A stretch of 64,000 nucleotides of DNA from Desulfuromonas versatilis. GTDB taxonomy: Bacteria > Desulfobacterota > Desulfuromonadia > Desulfuromonadales > NIT-T3. This document shows, piece by piece, positions 35,093 to 44,242 of this stretch (the stretch's first letter is position 1; each line of letters starts with the position of its first letter). Location: NCBI RefSeq assembly GCF_019704135.1, contig NZ_AP024355.1, forward strand, positions 2,908,001 to 2,972,000. Direction: 5' to 3'. The notes beneath the pieces were generated by a model. The model saw only the letters and a program-made list of their open reading frames with translations, ran no database searches and was not told the origin of the DNA. A program made the translations under genes and the position numbers.

Positions 35093-36415
35093 TTAGAAGT
35101 TATGGCAGGTGCTGCAGCTGTAGCTATGGAGACTGTGCATTCTGCTGTACCCGGGGGAAGCTTCGTACCCGTGACAGCTGGCGCAGAGGGTCTCCATGGG
35201 CGCATTGAGGTTATGGGGGGGCGGCTGAACCACGGGGATCTCGCACCCCGTCGCGTCCACCTGAGCCCCCGCGGCGGTCCCGGGGCACTGGTCCTGGGCA
35301 TTGTTCACACCGTCGTTGTCGCTGTCGAGCTGGCTCTGGGCGCAGCCGCTGGCGTCGACATTCTGCCCGGACGGGGTGTTGGCGCAGGCGTCGTTGGCGT
35401 CGATGACACCGTCGTTGTCGCTGTCGGGCGGCACGACGGTGCACCCTTCGCCATCCACTTCGACCCCGGCTGGGGTACCGGCGCACAGGTCGATGGCATC
35501 GGATACGCCGTCGCCGTCGCTGTCGAGCTGGTAGGCGGAACAGCCGTTGGTGTTGACGCTCTGGCCCGCCGGGGTGTCGGGGCAGGAGTCGGCCGCATCG
35601 GCCACGCCGTCGGCGTCGCTGTCCGGGGGCAGCACTTCGCAGCCGCTGCCGTCCACCGCAACCCCGGCGGGGGTCGCGGGGCACTGGTCGAGGGCATCGG
35701 AGACGCCGTCGCCATCCGCGTCGCGCTGGGAGTCCGAGCACCCCTGGGCATCCACCGCCTCGCCGGCAGCGGTAGCCGGGCAGGCATCGGCGGTGTCGAT
35801 CACGCCGTCGCCGTCGCTGTCGGGATCGGGAACAACCACCAGGTCATCGGCCATGCCGTTGCAGTTCTCATCGATGTTGTTGCCGGGGATTTCCGCGGCA
35901 GCCGGGTTGATCGCCCCGTCGCTGTCGTTGCAGTCCTGGGCCTGGACGAAACCGTCCTGATCCAGGTCGTCATCGTCGACCATGCCGTTGCAGTTCTCGT
36001 CGACGCCGTTGTAGGGGACTTCGCTCGCCGTCGGGTTGACGGCGGCATCGTCGTCGTTGCAGTCGGCGCCGCCGAAGGCCAGGCCGTCAAACCCGTCGCC
36101 ATCGACATCGGTCACCACCGGGGGCTCTTCCACCGGAGGCTCCTCCACGGGAGGTTCTTCCACCGGAGGCTGATCCACCGGGGGCTGATCCACCGGGGGC
36201 TCTTCCACCGGACCATCCTCGTCGCTGGAGTCATCGTCTTCGCTGCGGTCGTCTTCGCGCTGCTGCTTCGCCTTGGCGATCCGCTCCTTCCAGCTGTCCC
36301 CGAAGTTGCGCCTTTTCTGGAACCAGGACCAGTCTCCGGCGAAGGAGTTGGAAAGATTGGGCCCGGTGGTCGCCAGCAACAGGAATATGCCGATAATGCC
36401 TAGAATTCTTTTCAT
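35093..36415 (-). CDS. Exported diheme protein with MopE and thrombospondin-3 repeats
   Basis: A 440-residue secreted protein. A signal peptide (1-26) is followed by an acidic/charged segment and a PPVEE/PPVDQ repeat linker (about 69-100). Then come two MopE-type metal-binding repeats at about 104-193 (DCNDDDAAVNP with DENCNG, and DCNDSDGAINP with DENCNG) and five thrombospondin type-3 calcium repeats at about 197-395 (for example DSDGDGVIDTADACPAT). The C-terminus holds two c-type heme sites, CASCH and CSTCH, the latter four residues from the end. The gene is a shorter-heme paralogue of the next upstream gene, 43 bases away. An extracellular, calcium-stiffened electron-transfer protein is the best reading. 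I know of no named family with this order. Confidence 0.85.
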   Translation of the reverse strand: MKRILGIIGIFLLLATTGPNLSNSFAGDWSWFQKRRNFGDSWKERIAKAKQQREDDRSEDDDSSDEDGPVEEPPVDQPPVDQPPVEEPPVEEPPVEEPPVVTDVDGDGFDGLAFGGADCNDDDAAVNPTASEVPYNGVDENCNGMVDDDDLDQDGFVQAQDCNDSDGAINPAAAEIPGNNIDENCNGMADDLVVVPDPDSDGDGVIDTADACPATAAGEAVDAQGCSDSQRDADGDGVSDALDQCPATPAGVAVDGSGCEVLPPDSDADGVADAADSCPDTPAGQSVNTNGCSAYQLDSDGDGVSDAIDLCAGTPAGVEVDGEGCTVVPPDSDNDGVIDANDACANTPSGQNVDASGCAQSQLDSDNDGVNNAQDQCPGTAAGAQVDATGCEIPVVQPPPHNLNAPMETLCASCHGYEASPGYSRMHSLHSYSCSTCHNF

Positions 36416-36459
36416 TTATGCCTCTCGATCAAGAATTTGTATGATTCCTTTGGGCCCGC

Positions 36460-37404
36460 TCAGAAGTTGTGGCAGGTCGAGCAGTTGTTGCCGTGCCGCG
36501 ACTGGAGCGAGGAGTGGCTGTAATTGGCCGGGTCCTTGAAGCCGTGGCAGCTGCGGCAAAGGGTGGTCGCGGGGGCCTTGAGGATGCTGGGGGCGGCCAC
36601 GACCTCGCAGCCCACGGCGTCCACTTCCACGCCGGCGGCGGTGTTCGGGCACTGGTCCTGGGCATTGTTCACGCCGTCGTTGTCGCTGTCGAGCTGGCTG
36701 GCGCTGCAGCCGCCGGCATCGACCTGCTCGCCGAAGGGGGAGTTGGCGCAGGCATCGTTGGCATCGGTGACACCGTCGTTGTCGCTGTCCACCTGGCTGT
36801 TGCCACAACCGTTGGCGTCGGCGGCATCCCCGGCGGGGGTCCCGGGGCACAGGTCGCGGGCATCGGATACGCCGTCGCTGTCGCTGTCGAGCTGGGACGC
36901 CGAGCAACCATTGGCGTTGGCCAACTCGTTGGCCGGGGTATTCTGGCAGGAGTCGAGCTCGTCGGCCACGCCGTCGCCATCGCTATCGACGGCCACCGGG
37001 GGCTGTTCAACCGGGGGCTGTTCAACCGGGGGCTGTTCAACCGGGGGCTGTTCAACCGGGGGCTGTTCAACCGGGGGCTGCTCCACGGGGGGCTGCTCCG
37101 CGGCCCAATCGGCGTGGCACTTCAGGCAGTCCTCGGTGACCGGCTTGCCGGCCATGGCGCGGCGGTGTTTTTTTACCGCCAGGCCATCTCTTCTGACCCG
37201 GGGGCGATCATCGTCATCGCTGTCATCGTCATCGCTGTCATCGTCGTCGCTCTGCGCTGCGACGAGGTTGGCGTTCCAACCGGAGTTTCTGTACGTTCTT
37301 TCGGAGTTTTCCCTTTCGCCGTCCCTGGCCTGGGCTTCGCGGATTCCGGGGAGGACCAAGGCGACCATCAGGAGCAAACTCAACAGACTCACCCACTTTT
37401 TCAT
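36460..37404 (-). CDS. Exported triheme protein with thrombospondin-3 repeats
   Basis: A 314-residue secreted protein. A signal peptide (1-26) leads to an Asp/Ser run (DDDDS repeats, about 52-67), a first heme site CLKCH near residue 93, a PPVEQ repeat linker (about 105-140), and four thrombospondin-3 repeats at about 142-265 (for example DSDSDGVSDARDLCPGT). Two heme sites, CRSCH and CSTCH, are at the C-terminus, in the same ending as the next gene. The linker is encoded by five perfect 15-bp tandem repeats. It is the first gene of a two-gene operon; a possible sigma-54 promoter lies upstream at 37489-37505. Confidence 0.85.
   Translation of the reverse strand: MKKWVSLLSLLLMVALVLPGIREAQARDGERENSERTYRNSGWNANLVAAQSDDDDSDDDDSDDDDRPRVRRDGLAVKKHRRAMAGKPVTEDCLKCHADWAAEQPPVEQPPVEQPPVEQPPVEQPPVEQPPVEQPPVAVDSDGDGVADELDSCQNTPANELANANGCSASQLDSDSDGVSDARDLCPGTPAGDAADANGCGNSQVDSDNDGVTDANDACANSPFGEQVDAGGCSASQLDSDNDGVNNAQDQCPNTAAGVEVDAVGCEVVAAPSILKAPATTLCRSCHGFKDPANYSHSSLQSRHGNNCSTCHNF
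36996..37085. repeat. 15-bp in-frame tandem repeat coding the PPVEQ linker
   Basis: Five perfect copies of CCGGGGGCTGTTCAA (36996-37070) and one degenerate copy (37071-37085), with a second degenerate copy beyond. The unit is a multiple of three, so copy-number change alters linker length without a frameshift. Confidence 0.95.
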
Positions 37405-37952
37405 GCGCGTTCTCTTCCTTTCCTGGTTGACTGGTTGTTCATATCGTCCGCCGCATGGCGAAACCTTCTCTCAACGCCTTCCCCTATCAGCAGAAAGGAT
37501 GCCAGCAAACAGGATTTCATTGGTCCTGAAAGGACTTGCGCATTTTTCAATTGTTTGAAACCACAAGGTCTTTTTCCATCGACGCGGATACGGAGAAATA
37601 TTGAAAGTGGCCAATTTCATACTCCTGGGCAGGCAGCCCCGGCGCTCCGTTTTGGCCTGAAGTCCCCGGGAGGGGATTAAAAGTGTCGCGGAGGGGCGCC
37701 ACCCCCCGGTAATTTAACCAGAGGAAAATTTACAGGAGTATTGGCCCGGGGGGGAAATGCTAAGGGTATCACCTCGAGCAATTGCCCCAACTGGTTGGTA
37801 TTCAATCAATATTTTGCAGGGAGGGAGCAGTTTCGGCGAACCGGGAAGGCGGCTGAACCCTCGTCGCCCCTTGGCGACAGAGGGTCTATTGGGGCAAGAA
37901 AGGACGGTCGCAAAATGGCGACGCGCGCCGCAGGAAGCGGGGGAGGAAACGT
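37405..37952. other. Intergenic region upstream of the TSP3 cytochromes
   Basis: About 550 bases between tamB (whose 3' end is at 37953) and the triheme gene. I see no convincing gene. It contains a possible sigma-54 promoter, AT-rich stretches, GC-rich short inverted segments near 37670-37720, and no clear terminator for tamB. A plus-strand open frame at 37741-37974 is not credible. Confidence 0.6.
37489..37505 (-). promoter_or_regulatory. Possible sigma-54 promoter for the TSP3 cytochrome pair
   Basis: On the minus strand CTGGCATCCTTTCTGCT has GG and GC separated by exactly 10 bases, as in sigma-54 promoters, but the -12 half (CTGCT) is weaker than the usual TTGCW. It lies about 85 bases before the ATG. 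Confidence 0.4.
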
Positions 37953-40900
37953 TTATTGGAATTCGATCTTGTAATAGAGGTCGGCGCCGCTTTCTACCCC
38001 GACGTTGGTCTCCAGCTCCCAGCGGCGGGTGATGCTGTAGCGCAGGCGGAATTCGTTGGCGTTGTTCACCAGCCCCCGGCCGATGCTGATGTACAGCTCG
38101 GGGGTCAGATACTTGCCGAGGGTGATCATCGACGACTCCACGTCGCCGTCGCCGGCCTGGATGTCGATGACATCGAGCCCCAGGCGGCGCTGCAGCCGGT
38201 CCTGGAGCACCGTCGACTCTCCCTTGGACAGCAGGGCTCCGGCGGCCACCATGAGCATGCTCGCCTGGCCGCTGTCGGCCCCGACGGGGTGGCCGAGGAC
38301 CACGTAGCCGAGGATGTCGGTGTCAGGCATGCCCGGCTCCGAGTAAAGCTTCACCACCGGCGCCCTGGGGGTGCCGCTGACCCGCACCCCCGCCTTGACC
38401 TCGCCGACGGTGCGCAGGGCCAGGACATCGAGGGTCGGCCGGTCGATGGGCCCTCCGGCGAACAGCACCTTGCCCCGGGTCACGTTGAGCTTGACCCCGT
38501 AGGTGGAGTAGGAGCCGCGCGCCACGCTGATCTCCCCCTGGGCGGTGACGTCGGCCGGGCCGGTGGCGGCGAGGTTGACCGCGCCGGCCAGCCGGGCGTC
38601 CACCCCGGCGAGCCTGATCAGCACACTGTCGCCCAGCACCACCCGGACGCGGACATCGAGCTCCAGGGGCATGGGCTTGTCCGTAGGCTGGGCCGCGTCG
38701 ACGATGATCACGTCCTGGCTCGGCTCCACCGGAGTACGCCCCTGCTTGCCGGTGACCAGCACCTCGGGGAGGGTCACCTCGCCGCGGACTTTGAGATGGC
38801 GCAGGTCCCCCTCGAGCTGCAGGTCGGGCTTGACCTGCACCTGCAGCTCGGGCAGGTTGATCAGCTGGAATCTGTCTCCGCCGAGCTGAGCTTTGTACCC
38901 GGCGAGCCGCCACTCGCTGAGGCGGATCTCGCCCTCCCCGGTGAGCCGCCCCTTGCCCGAACGCGCTTCGAAAGCCTGGATGCGGATGGTCTCGCCGGCG
39001 AACCCCGCCCGCAGGCCCACCCCCTCCAGCTGAATGCCCGCCGCCGGAAGGTAGGCGCCGGCCTTGGCCAGGCTCAGCTCCCCTGTCAGGCCGGGCTGCC
39101 GCCAAGGACCGGACATTTCGAGATCGAGCAGGAGCTCCCCGCGGCTCTCCTGCACCACTCCCGGCAACAGCGCGGCCAACAGCCCCTTTTCGTTCATGTT
39201 GCCGGCGAGCCGGGCCCGCAGCTCCCCCTGCGGGTCGATGGCCACGGGCAGCCGCGCCGCCAGGGGGAGCAGAAATTCCCCCTCAAGCTTTCCGTAGTCG
39301 GAGAGCGCCAGGGCCAGTCCGCCCGTCAGCGCGGCGCCCCGCCAGTCCCAGTTCAGTTCGGCCTGGCGCAGCTGCGCGGAGATTTTCCCCTCGCCGTTCT
39401 CCTGCCACTCCAGCCCGCCCCCGCCAATTCCGGCCCGCCCGGTCACCTCAAGGCTCCCGTCCGGCAGCCAGCGCCCCTGGGCCTGCCCGGCCAGCACACC
39501 CTCCAGGGTCACTTCGCGGGGCAGAAATGGGCGCAACCGGGCCAGGTCGAGCTGCTCCCAGTCCAGGCGGAAATCCCCCTGCCGCGGCAGCTGCAGCCGA
39601 CCGGGTTCGACTGAGTCGAGCCTGGCCCGCAGTTGGCCACCATCCTTCAGGGCCGCATCCAGCTCCACCAGCAGCCCCGCGGAACCCCAACTGAAATCGC
39701 TGCGCACCCGGGAGATCTCCAGAGCCAGCTGCTCCCGCTGGATCCGCCCCTGCAGGCCGAGCGTGCCGTCGAGTTCAAGTTCGCCCGAAGCCTGCCACTG
39801 CCCGCGGATATCCCCGCTGCTGCTGCCGTCGAGCTCGATCCCGGGGAGCCAGGGGCGCAGCTGGGACAGGGACAGGGCGTCCCAGTCCACGGCGAACTCC
39901 GCCTGCTCCGGCAGCCCGAAACGGGCCGGCTGGTCCGAGGCGACATCGGCGCTGAGCCGCTCGCCGCCCCCCAGGACCAGGCGCAGCCCGGCAATCAGCC
40001 CCCGGCCGTCCCAATCGAGGTCGACCCTCCCCCGGCTGATTTCCAGCTGCTGCTCACCGCGCCGCAACAGGGCCTCGAGATCGACCCGCCCGGCCATATC
40101 CATCGGCCCCGACTCGGGCCAGAGCACTTCGGCATCCGCCGAAACCCGCCCCTTGGCTTCCAGCTGGCCGAGCCAGGGGTTGGCCCGGGCCAGGTCGAGC
40201 CCTCCGGCCGAAACTCTGGCGTGGCCGCGCAACGGCTGCAGGGACAGATCGGCGTCGGCCGCGAGGGTCTCGCCGCGCCGGCTGGCCAGGGCCAGGCCCT
40301 CGAGCCACAGCCGCTGCGGCCCTGCGGCCAGTTGCGCGGGCCGCTCCAGCCCCCAGTTGCCGAAGCGACGGTCCTCCCCGCCGGCCTCGGCCAGGGTGCC
40401 GTGCCAGGCGCCGTCCCGATAGCCACCGGCGGCTTTGAGCCGGGCGTTGCCGCCGTCCCAGGCCAGCTCGAGCCGTCCCTGGTGGCTGGCGAGGCTGCCG
40501 TCGATCCCAAGGGCAAGCCGCTCGAGACGGTAATCCCCATAGGCCAGCGCGCGCCCGCGGGCGTCGATATGGATCGGCGCGCCGCGCCCCTGATGGCGCA
40601 GGGTCAGCTTGAGCTGTTCGGCCCGCACCCCGAAACCGGCCAGTTCCCGGGCGAGGCCCTCGAGCTCGCCGCTCAGGTAGGCATCGCGCCAGCGCAGCCA
40701 CCCCTTGGCCTGGAGCGCCCCCTGGGCTGCGGGATAAAGCCCGTCCAGGCGGCGGATGTCGACAGCCAGGGCCACCCGCTCGGCCAGCGGCCCCGCGGCG
40801 GAGAGGTCGAAGCCGTCCCCGTGCAGTTCGAGCCGCCCGATGTCCAGCCGCTGCCCCTGCAACCGGGCGTCGAGATCTCCGGTCAGCGCCTTGCCGCGCA

Positions 40901-42212
40901 GGCGGCTGTCGAGCAGACGGGCTGTCGCCCTGAGGTCGAGGGGGCCACCGGGGGGAATCCGCACTGCCGAATCCACCTCCAGGTTCACCCGGCCCGGCCA
41001 ATCGGCGCTGAAGACCGCGGGATCGAGGCGGCGCCCGGCGAGCTGGCCGGCGGCCTCGAACCCCTCCGCCCAACCGAGGCGCACGGCGCCGCTCAGGTCG
41101 CCGCGCAGCCAGCTTCCCTGAAGATCGGCCAGCGAGATCCCCCTGAGGTCGCCCTCCAGGCTCCCCGCCAGCGTTCCCCCCTGCCACCCCGCTACCCGGT
41201 TGGCCAGGTCAAAAGTCCCCCGGTAACCGCTCGGACGCCCCTGCACCCTGAGGGTTCCGCTCACCCCGGTGGCGACGCCGGTCTCCTCTTTCAGATCGAG
41301 GTCGCTCAGCAGCGCCTCGAGGGCCAGCTCGGGATCGGCCTCCAGGGTCATGTCCCCCCGGATCTCGACCCGCCCGGGTTGCTCCGGCCGGGTCAGCGCC
41401 AGCGAGGCGACCCGCAGGCGCTCGGCGGCAAGGGCCAGCTCTGCCTGGGCATGGTAGCGGGCCCGCTCGCCGCTGCGCGCCTCGAGGGACAGGACCCCGG
41501 CCACCCCGGCCGTGCCCTCGTCCCCCTGCAGGTCGGCCTCAAGCACGAACCCATCGAGCCCAGCCGCCGCCCTGGCCAGCGTGGCCTCGGCGGAGAGTTC
41601 CAGCAGCGGCTCGACGAAACCGGCGCGCAACTGCGCCTGAGCACTACCGAGGCTGCTGGCGATCTCCAGGCCGGTGACGGAAAGGATCCCCTCGTGCCAG
41701 CCCAGGGCCACCGCCGCCCGCTCGATCACCAGCGGTTCGCCGGTGGCCGGGCGCAGGATCAGCTCCGTAACATCGAGACGCCGGATGTCCGCCTGCAGGC
41801 GTAGCGGTAGCCCCGAGAGCCGGGGCCAGGAAAAGGCGAAGGGGGCTTTTTCCCGGGGCTCGGGGGGTTCCTCCGCGGGCGGCGGCAGGCGCACCTCGAT
41901 CTTGGCGCCGCGCAGCTGCTCCACCTCCAAGTGCCCCCGGAGCAGGGCGGCCAGGTGCCAGTCCAGCTCCAGTTGCGCGGCGCTCGCTCCCCCTTGGGGC
42001 CAGTCGACCTCGAGCTGCTCGAGGCGCAGCCGCTTGGCCAGAACGCCGTCCACCCGCCCCGCGGCGATCTCGAGCGGCGTCCAGCGCGAAGCGGCCCCCA
42101 GCGCCCACTCGGCCCCCGAGGTGGTCCAGAGCAGCCAGTAGACCGCGGCGGCCAGCGCGGCGGCCAGGGCCAGGCAGCCCCAGAGGACGTATTTGACCAG
42201 ACGGTTTACCAT
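37953..42212 (-). CDS. tamB: Translocation and assembly module protein TamB
   Basis: A 1419-residue AsmA/TamB-type protein. An N-terminal signal anchor (residues 7-29) is followed by a very long periplasmic beta-rich region with repeating Leu/Asp strands, and the C-terminal DUF490 domain from about residue 1080 on (QDVIIVDAAQPT, RGSYSTYGVKLNVTRGKVLFAGGPIDRPTLD, and the ending LYYKIEFQ). TamB forms a periplasmic bridge for lipid or outer-membrane protein assembly with TamA. The tamA gene lies directly upstream and overlaps its start by a few bases. The length is normal for the family. It is rich in Leu, Gly and Arg. Confidence 0.93.
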   Translation of the reverse strand: MVNRLVKYVLWGCLALAAALAAAVYWLLWTTSGAEWALGAASRWTPLEIAAGRVDGVLAKRLRLEQLEVDWPQGGASAAQLELDWHLAALLRGHLEVEQLRGAKIEVRLPPPAEEPPEPREKAPFAFSWPRLSGLPLRLQADIRRLDVTELILRPATGEPLVIERAAVALGWHEGILSVTGLEIASSLGSAQAQLRAGFVEPLLELSAEATLARAAAGLDGFVLEADLQGDEGTAGVAGVLSLEARSGERARYHAQAELALAAERLRVASLALTRPEQPGRVEIRGDMTLEADPELALEALLSDLDLKEETGVATGVSGTLRVQGRPSGYRGTFDLANRVAGWQGGTLAGSLEGDLRGISLADLQGSWLRGDLSGAVRLGWAEGFEAAGQLAGRRLDPAVFSADWPGRVNLEVDSAVRIPPGGPLDLRATARLLDSRLRGKALTGDLDARLQGQRLDIGRLELHGDGFDLSAAGPLAERVALAVDIRRLDGLYPAAQGALQAKGWLRWRDAYLSGELEGLARELAGFGVRAEQLKLTLRHQGRGAPIHIDARGRALAYGDYRLERLALGIDGSLASHQGRLELAWDGGNARLKAAGGYRDGAWHGTLAEAGGEDRRFGNWGLERPAQLAAGPQRLWLEGLALASRRGETLAADADLSLQPLRGHARVSAGGLDLARANPWLGQLEAKGRVSADAEVLWPESGPMDMAGRVDLEALLRRGEQQLEISRGRVDLDWDGRGLIAGLRLVLGGGERLSADVASDQPARFGLPEQAEFAVDWDALSLSQLRPWLPGIELDGSSSGDIRGQWQASGELELDGTLGLQGRIQREQLALEISRVRSDFSWGSAGLLVELDAALKDGGQLRARLDSVEPGRLQLPRQGDFRLDWEQLDLARLRPFLPREVTLEGVLAGQAQGRWLPDGSLEVTGRAGIGGGGLEWQENGEGKISAQLRQAELNWDWRGAALTGGLALALSDYGKLEGEFLLPLAARLPVAIDPQGELRARLAGNMNEKGLLAALLPGVVQESRGELLLDLEMSGPWRQPGLTGELSLAKAGAYLPAAGIQLEGVGLRAGFAGETIRIQAFEARSGKGRLTGEGEIRLSEWRLAGYKAQLGGDRFQLINLPELQVQVKPDLQLEGDLRHLKVRGEVTLPEVLVTGKQGRTPVEPSQDVIIVDAAQPTDKPMPLELDVRVRVVLGDSVLIRLAGVDARLAGAVNLAATGPADVTAQGEISVARGSYSTYGVKLNVTRGKVLFAGGPIDRPTLDVLALRTVGEVKAGVRVSGTPRAPVVKLYSEPGMPDTDILGYVVLGHPVGADSGQASMLMVAAGALLSKGESTVLQDRLQRRLGLDVIDIQAGDGDVESSMITLGKYLTPELYISIGRGLVNNANEFRLRYSITRRWELETNVGVESGADLYYKIEFQ

Positions 42213-44020
42213 CCGAAACCGATGCTCACATGCAATTTAAGAGAGGGATCGGCCACCCCGAGCTGGCGGGCCAGATCCACCTTGATCGGCCCCACCGCCG
42301 TGTAGCGGCGCACCCCGAGTCCCGCGCCCTGAAAGAACTTGATGCTGGAAAAGGAATTGAAGGCATTGCCGGCGTCGTAAAAGGCGGCCACCCCCCAGCT
42401 CTCGCCGATGGCCCGCTCCAGCTCGATGCTCCCCACGGCGAGGTTCTTGCCGCCGACCACGTCGCCGTTGTCGTCCTCGGGCCCCAGGGACTTGTACGAG
42501 TAGCCCCTGACGCTCTGGTCGCCGCCGGCGAAAAACCGCAGGGAGACCGGGAATTCGCGCAGCGGTTCGTTCTGCAGGCTGGTCGCCGCCTCGACCCGGG
42601 TGATCAGGGAAAGGCGGCCCGGCAGCGAAACCAGGGCGTTGCCCGACACCAGAAACTGCAGCAGCCCGGTATCCGAGCCGAGCACCTGGTGGCCGCCGCG
42701 GCTCTCCAGGCTGTAGAAATACCCGTTGCTGGGGCGTACCGGGTCGTTGTAGCGGCGACGAGAGAAGCGGACCCCGGGCAGGATCATCTGCGAGCTGTTC
42801 TGCTCCTCGCCGATGCTCGATTTCTCCTGGAGCAGGCGCAGAAAGACCGACCCCAGCCGCCCCTTGCCGAAGCCCCGCACCCGCTCGGCCTCGGCGAACA
42901 GTGACTCGGTCTCGAAGGTGTCGATGTCCTCGTGCTCGTAACCGACCCGAAAAATGGTGAAGCTCTCGATGTTGCGGTAGCCCGGCATGGTGTAGCTGCC
43001 GACCAGCGACTGGCGCAGCTGGGCGATCAGCAGATCGGCCTTCAGCTCGTGCCCCAGGTGAAACAGGTTGACGTCCTTGTAATTGAGGGAGACCCGCGGC
43101 CCGGTGTCGGTGCCGTAGCCTACCCCCGGGCGCAACCGCCGCCGGGCCGAAGGGACCAGCTTGATGTCGACGGGGACTTCCCGGTCCTCGGCCAGGTCCT
43201 TGCGCGGGGTGACGATCACCTCGCGGAACCGGTCCGAGTCGAGGAAATTGAGCTGGGTCTGGCCGAGCCGCGCATAGGAGAAGTCGTCGCCGCGCTTGAA
43301 CGCCTGGTAACGCAGCAGAAAACGTTCGGGGTAGTCGGGCGCGCCATGCACCAGCACGTCGCCGAAACGAAAATGGGCCCCGGTATCGAGCACCAGGTCG
43401 ATTTCGGCGCTGCGCTCCCCGCGGTGCACCCGGACCTCATGCCGGCTGAACTCGGCATCGAGGTAGCCCAGGTCGATGGCCCGGGATTTCAGGGCCCCCT
43501 TGCCCTTTTCGTAGAGGTCGTGGCGCAGCACGGCGCCCCGCTCCAGGGGGAACCTCCCGACCAGGGCGCGCAGTTCCTTGACGTTGGCGCCGGCGCCCTC
43601 GATATCCAGATGCAGCTCCGTCACCCGCACCGGTTCGCCGGGAGTGACCTCGACCTCCAGAAGGTAGCGCTTGTCGCCGGTCTTCTCCAGCCGGGTGGTC
43701 ACCTCGGCATCGTAATAGCCAAAGGGGGCCAGGGCCGCGGCGACCTTCTGCGGCACCTGGCGCTCGAAGCGCTTGAGCCAGCGCAGGTCGGGCACCCCGT
43801 CACGCACCAGGGCCGATGGGACCACCAGGGCGGCTTGGACGTTTTTCAGCAGATCGTCCTCGAGGCCCTCGACGACCACCTGAACCGGCTCGGCCGCCCC
43901 GAGCAGCGGCACATCCTCGAGCAGCGGGATCTGGGCCCCGGCCATGCCGGGCCACAAAACCAGGGCGGCGAGGATCAGCAGCGACCAGAGGGATACAATT
44001 ATATATAAGCGTCGTACCAT
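42206..44020 (-). CDS. tamA: Outer-membrane assembly protein TamA (BamA family)
   Basis: A 604-residue Omp85 protein. The ATG at 44020 gives a signal peptide (VRRLYIIVSLWSLLIL). POTRA-like domains lie at about residues 30-240 (VQVVVEGLEDDLLKNVQAAL, then FGYYDAEVTTRLEKTG) and the 16-strand barrel begins near 270, with the conserved family loop VRGYSYKSLGP and a C-terminal Trp strand (KLHVSIGFGW). The upstream open frame continues through a 9-bp tandem repeat that codes a PTT run; no signal peptide supports it. It overlaps tamB by seven bases. Works with TamB in outer-membrane biogenesis, which would include export of the large surface proteins here, by inference. Confidence 0.92.
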   Translation of the reverse strand: MVRRLYIIVSLWSLLILAALVLWPGMAGAQIPLLEDVPLLGAAEPVQVVVEGLEDDLLKNVQAALVVPSALVRDGVPDLRWLKRFERQVPQKVAAALAPFGYYDAEVTTRLEKTGDKRYLLEVEVTPGEPVRVTELHLDIEGAGANVKELRALVGRFPLERGAVLRHDLYEKGKGALKSRAIDLGYLDAEFSRHEVRVHRGERSAEIDLVLDTGAHFRFGDVLVHGAPDYPERFLLRYQAFKRGDDFSYARLGQTQLNFLDSDRFREVIVTPRKDLAEDREVPVDIKLVPSARRRLRPGVGYGTDTGPRVSLNYKDVNLFHLGHELKADLLIAQLRQSLVGSYTMPGYRNIESFTIFRVGYEHEDIDTFETESLFAEAERVRGFGKGRLGSVFLRLLQEKSSIGEEQNSSQMILPGVRFSRRRYNDPVRPSNGYFYSLESRGGHQVLGSDTGLLQFLVSGNALVSLPGRLSLITRVEAATSLQNEPLREFPVSLRFFAGGDQSVRGYSYKSLGPEDDNGDVVGGKNLAVGSIELERAIGESWGVAAFYDAGNAFNSFSSIKFFQGAGLGVRRYTAVGPIKVDLARQLGVADPSLKLHVSIGFGW

Positions 44021-44070
44021 GGCAGCGAAGAGCCCACAGGGCAAAATATCCGACCGCACACCAACCTGGG

Positions 44071-44106
44071 TTGGCGTCGTTGGCGTCGTTGGCGTCGTTG
44101 GCATTC
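44071..44106. repeat. 9-bp tandem repeat upstream of tamA
   Basis: Three perfect copies of TTGGCGTCG and a diverged fourth, 51-86 bases upstream of the tamA ATG. Confidence 0.9.
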
Positions 44107-44230
44107 AAGAATATAGGATAATGGAGGAAACGGGAATTGGAAACTCGCTGAGGCGAACCCAACCGGGGCTTCCCACCTTAGGGGGGCGCCGGATGAAAAA
44201 GTACTGTTTCCCTTTTCCGGGGCTTTTACC

Positions 44231-44236
44231 TATAAT
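44231..44236 (+). promoter_or_regulatory. Perfect -10 box abutting the L,D-transpeptidase start
   Basis: TATAAT ends six bases before the ATG at 44243. The predicted transcription start would fall on or next to the A of the ATG. The -35 region (TTTCCC, 44207-44212) is poor. Confidence 0.45.
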
Positions 44237-44242
44237 GGCGCG

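Noticed and set aside
36996-37085. Possible CRISPR-like short repeats
   Set aside because: Units are contiguous 15-mers without spacers and code a Pro-rich linker, so this is a protein-coding tandem repeat.
37741-37974. A 77-codon plus-strand frame with AGGAG near a TTG start
   Set aside because: Spacing of the site is short, the frame overlaps the 3' end of tamB, and the peptide has no recognisable features.
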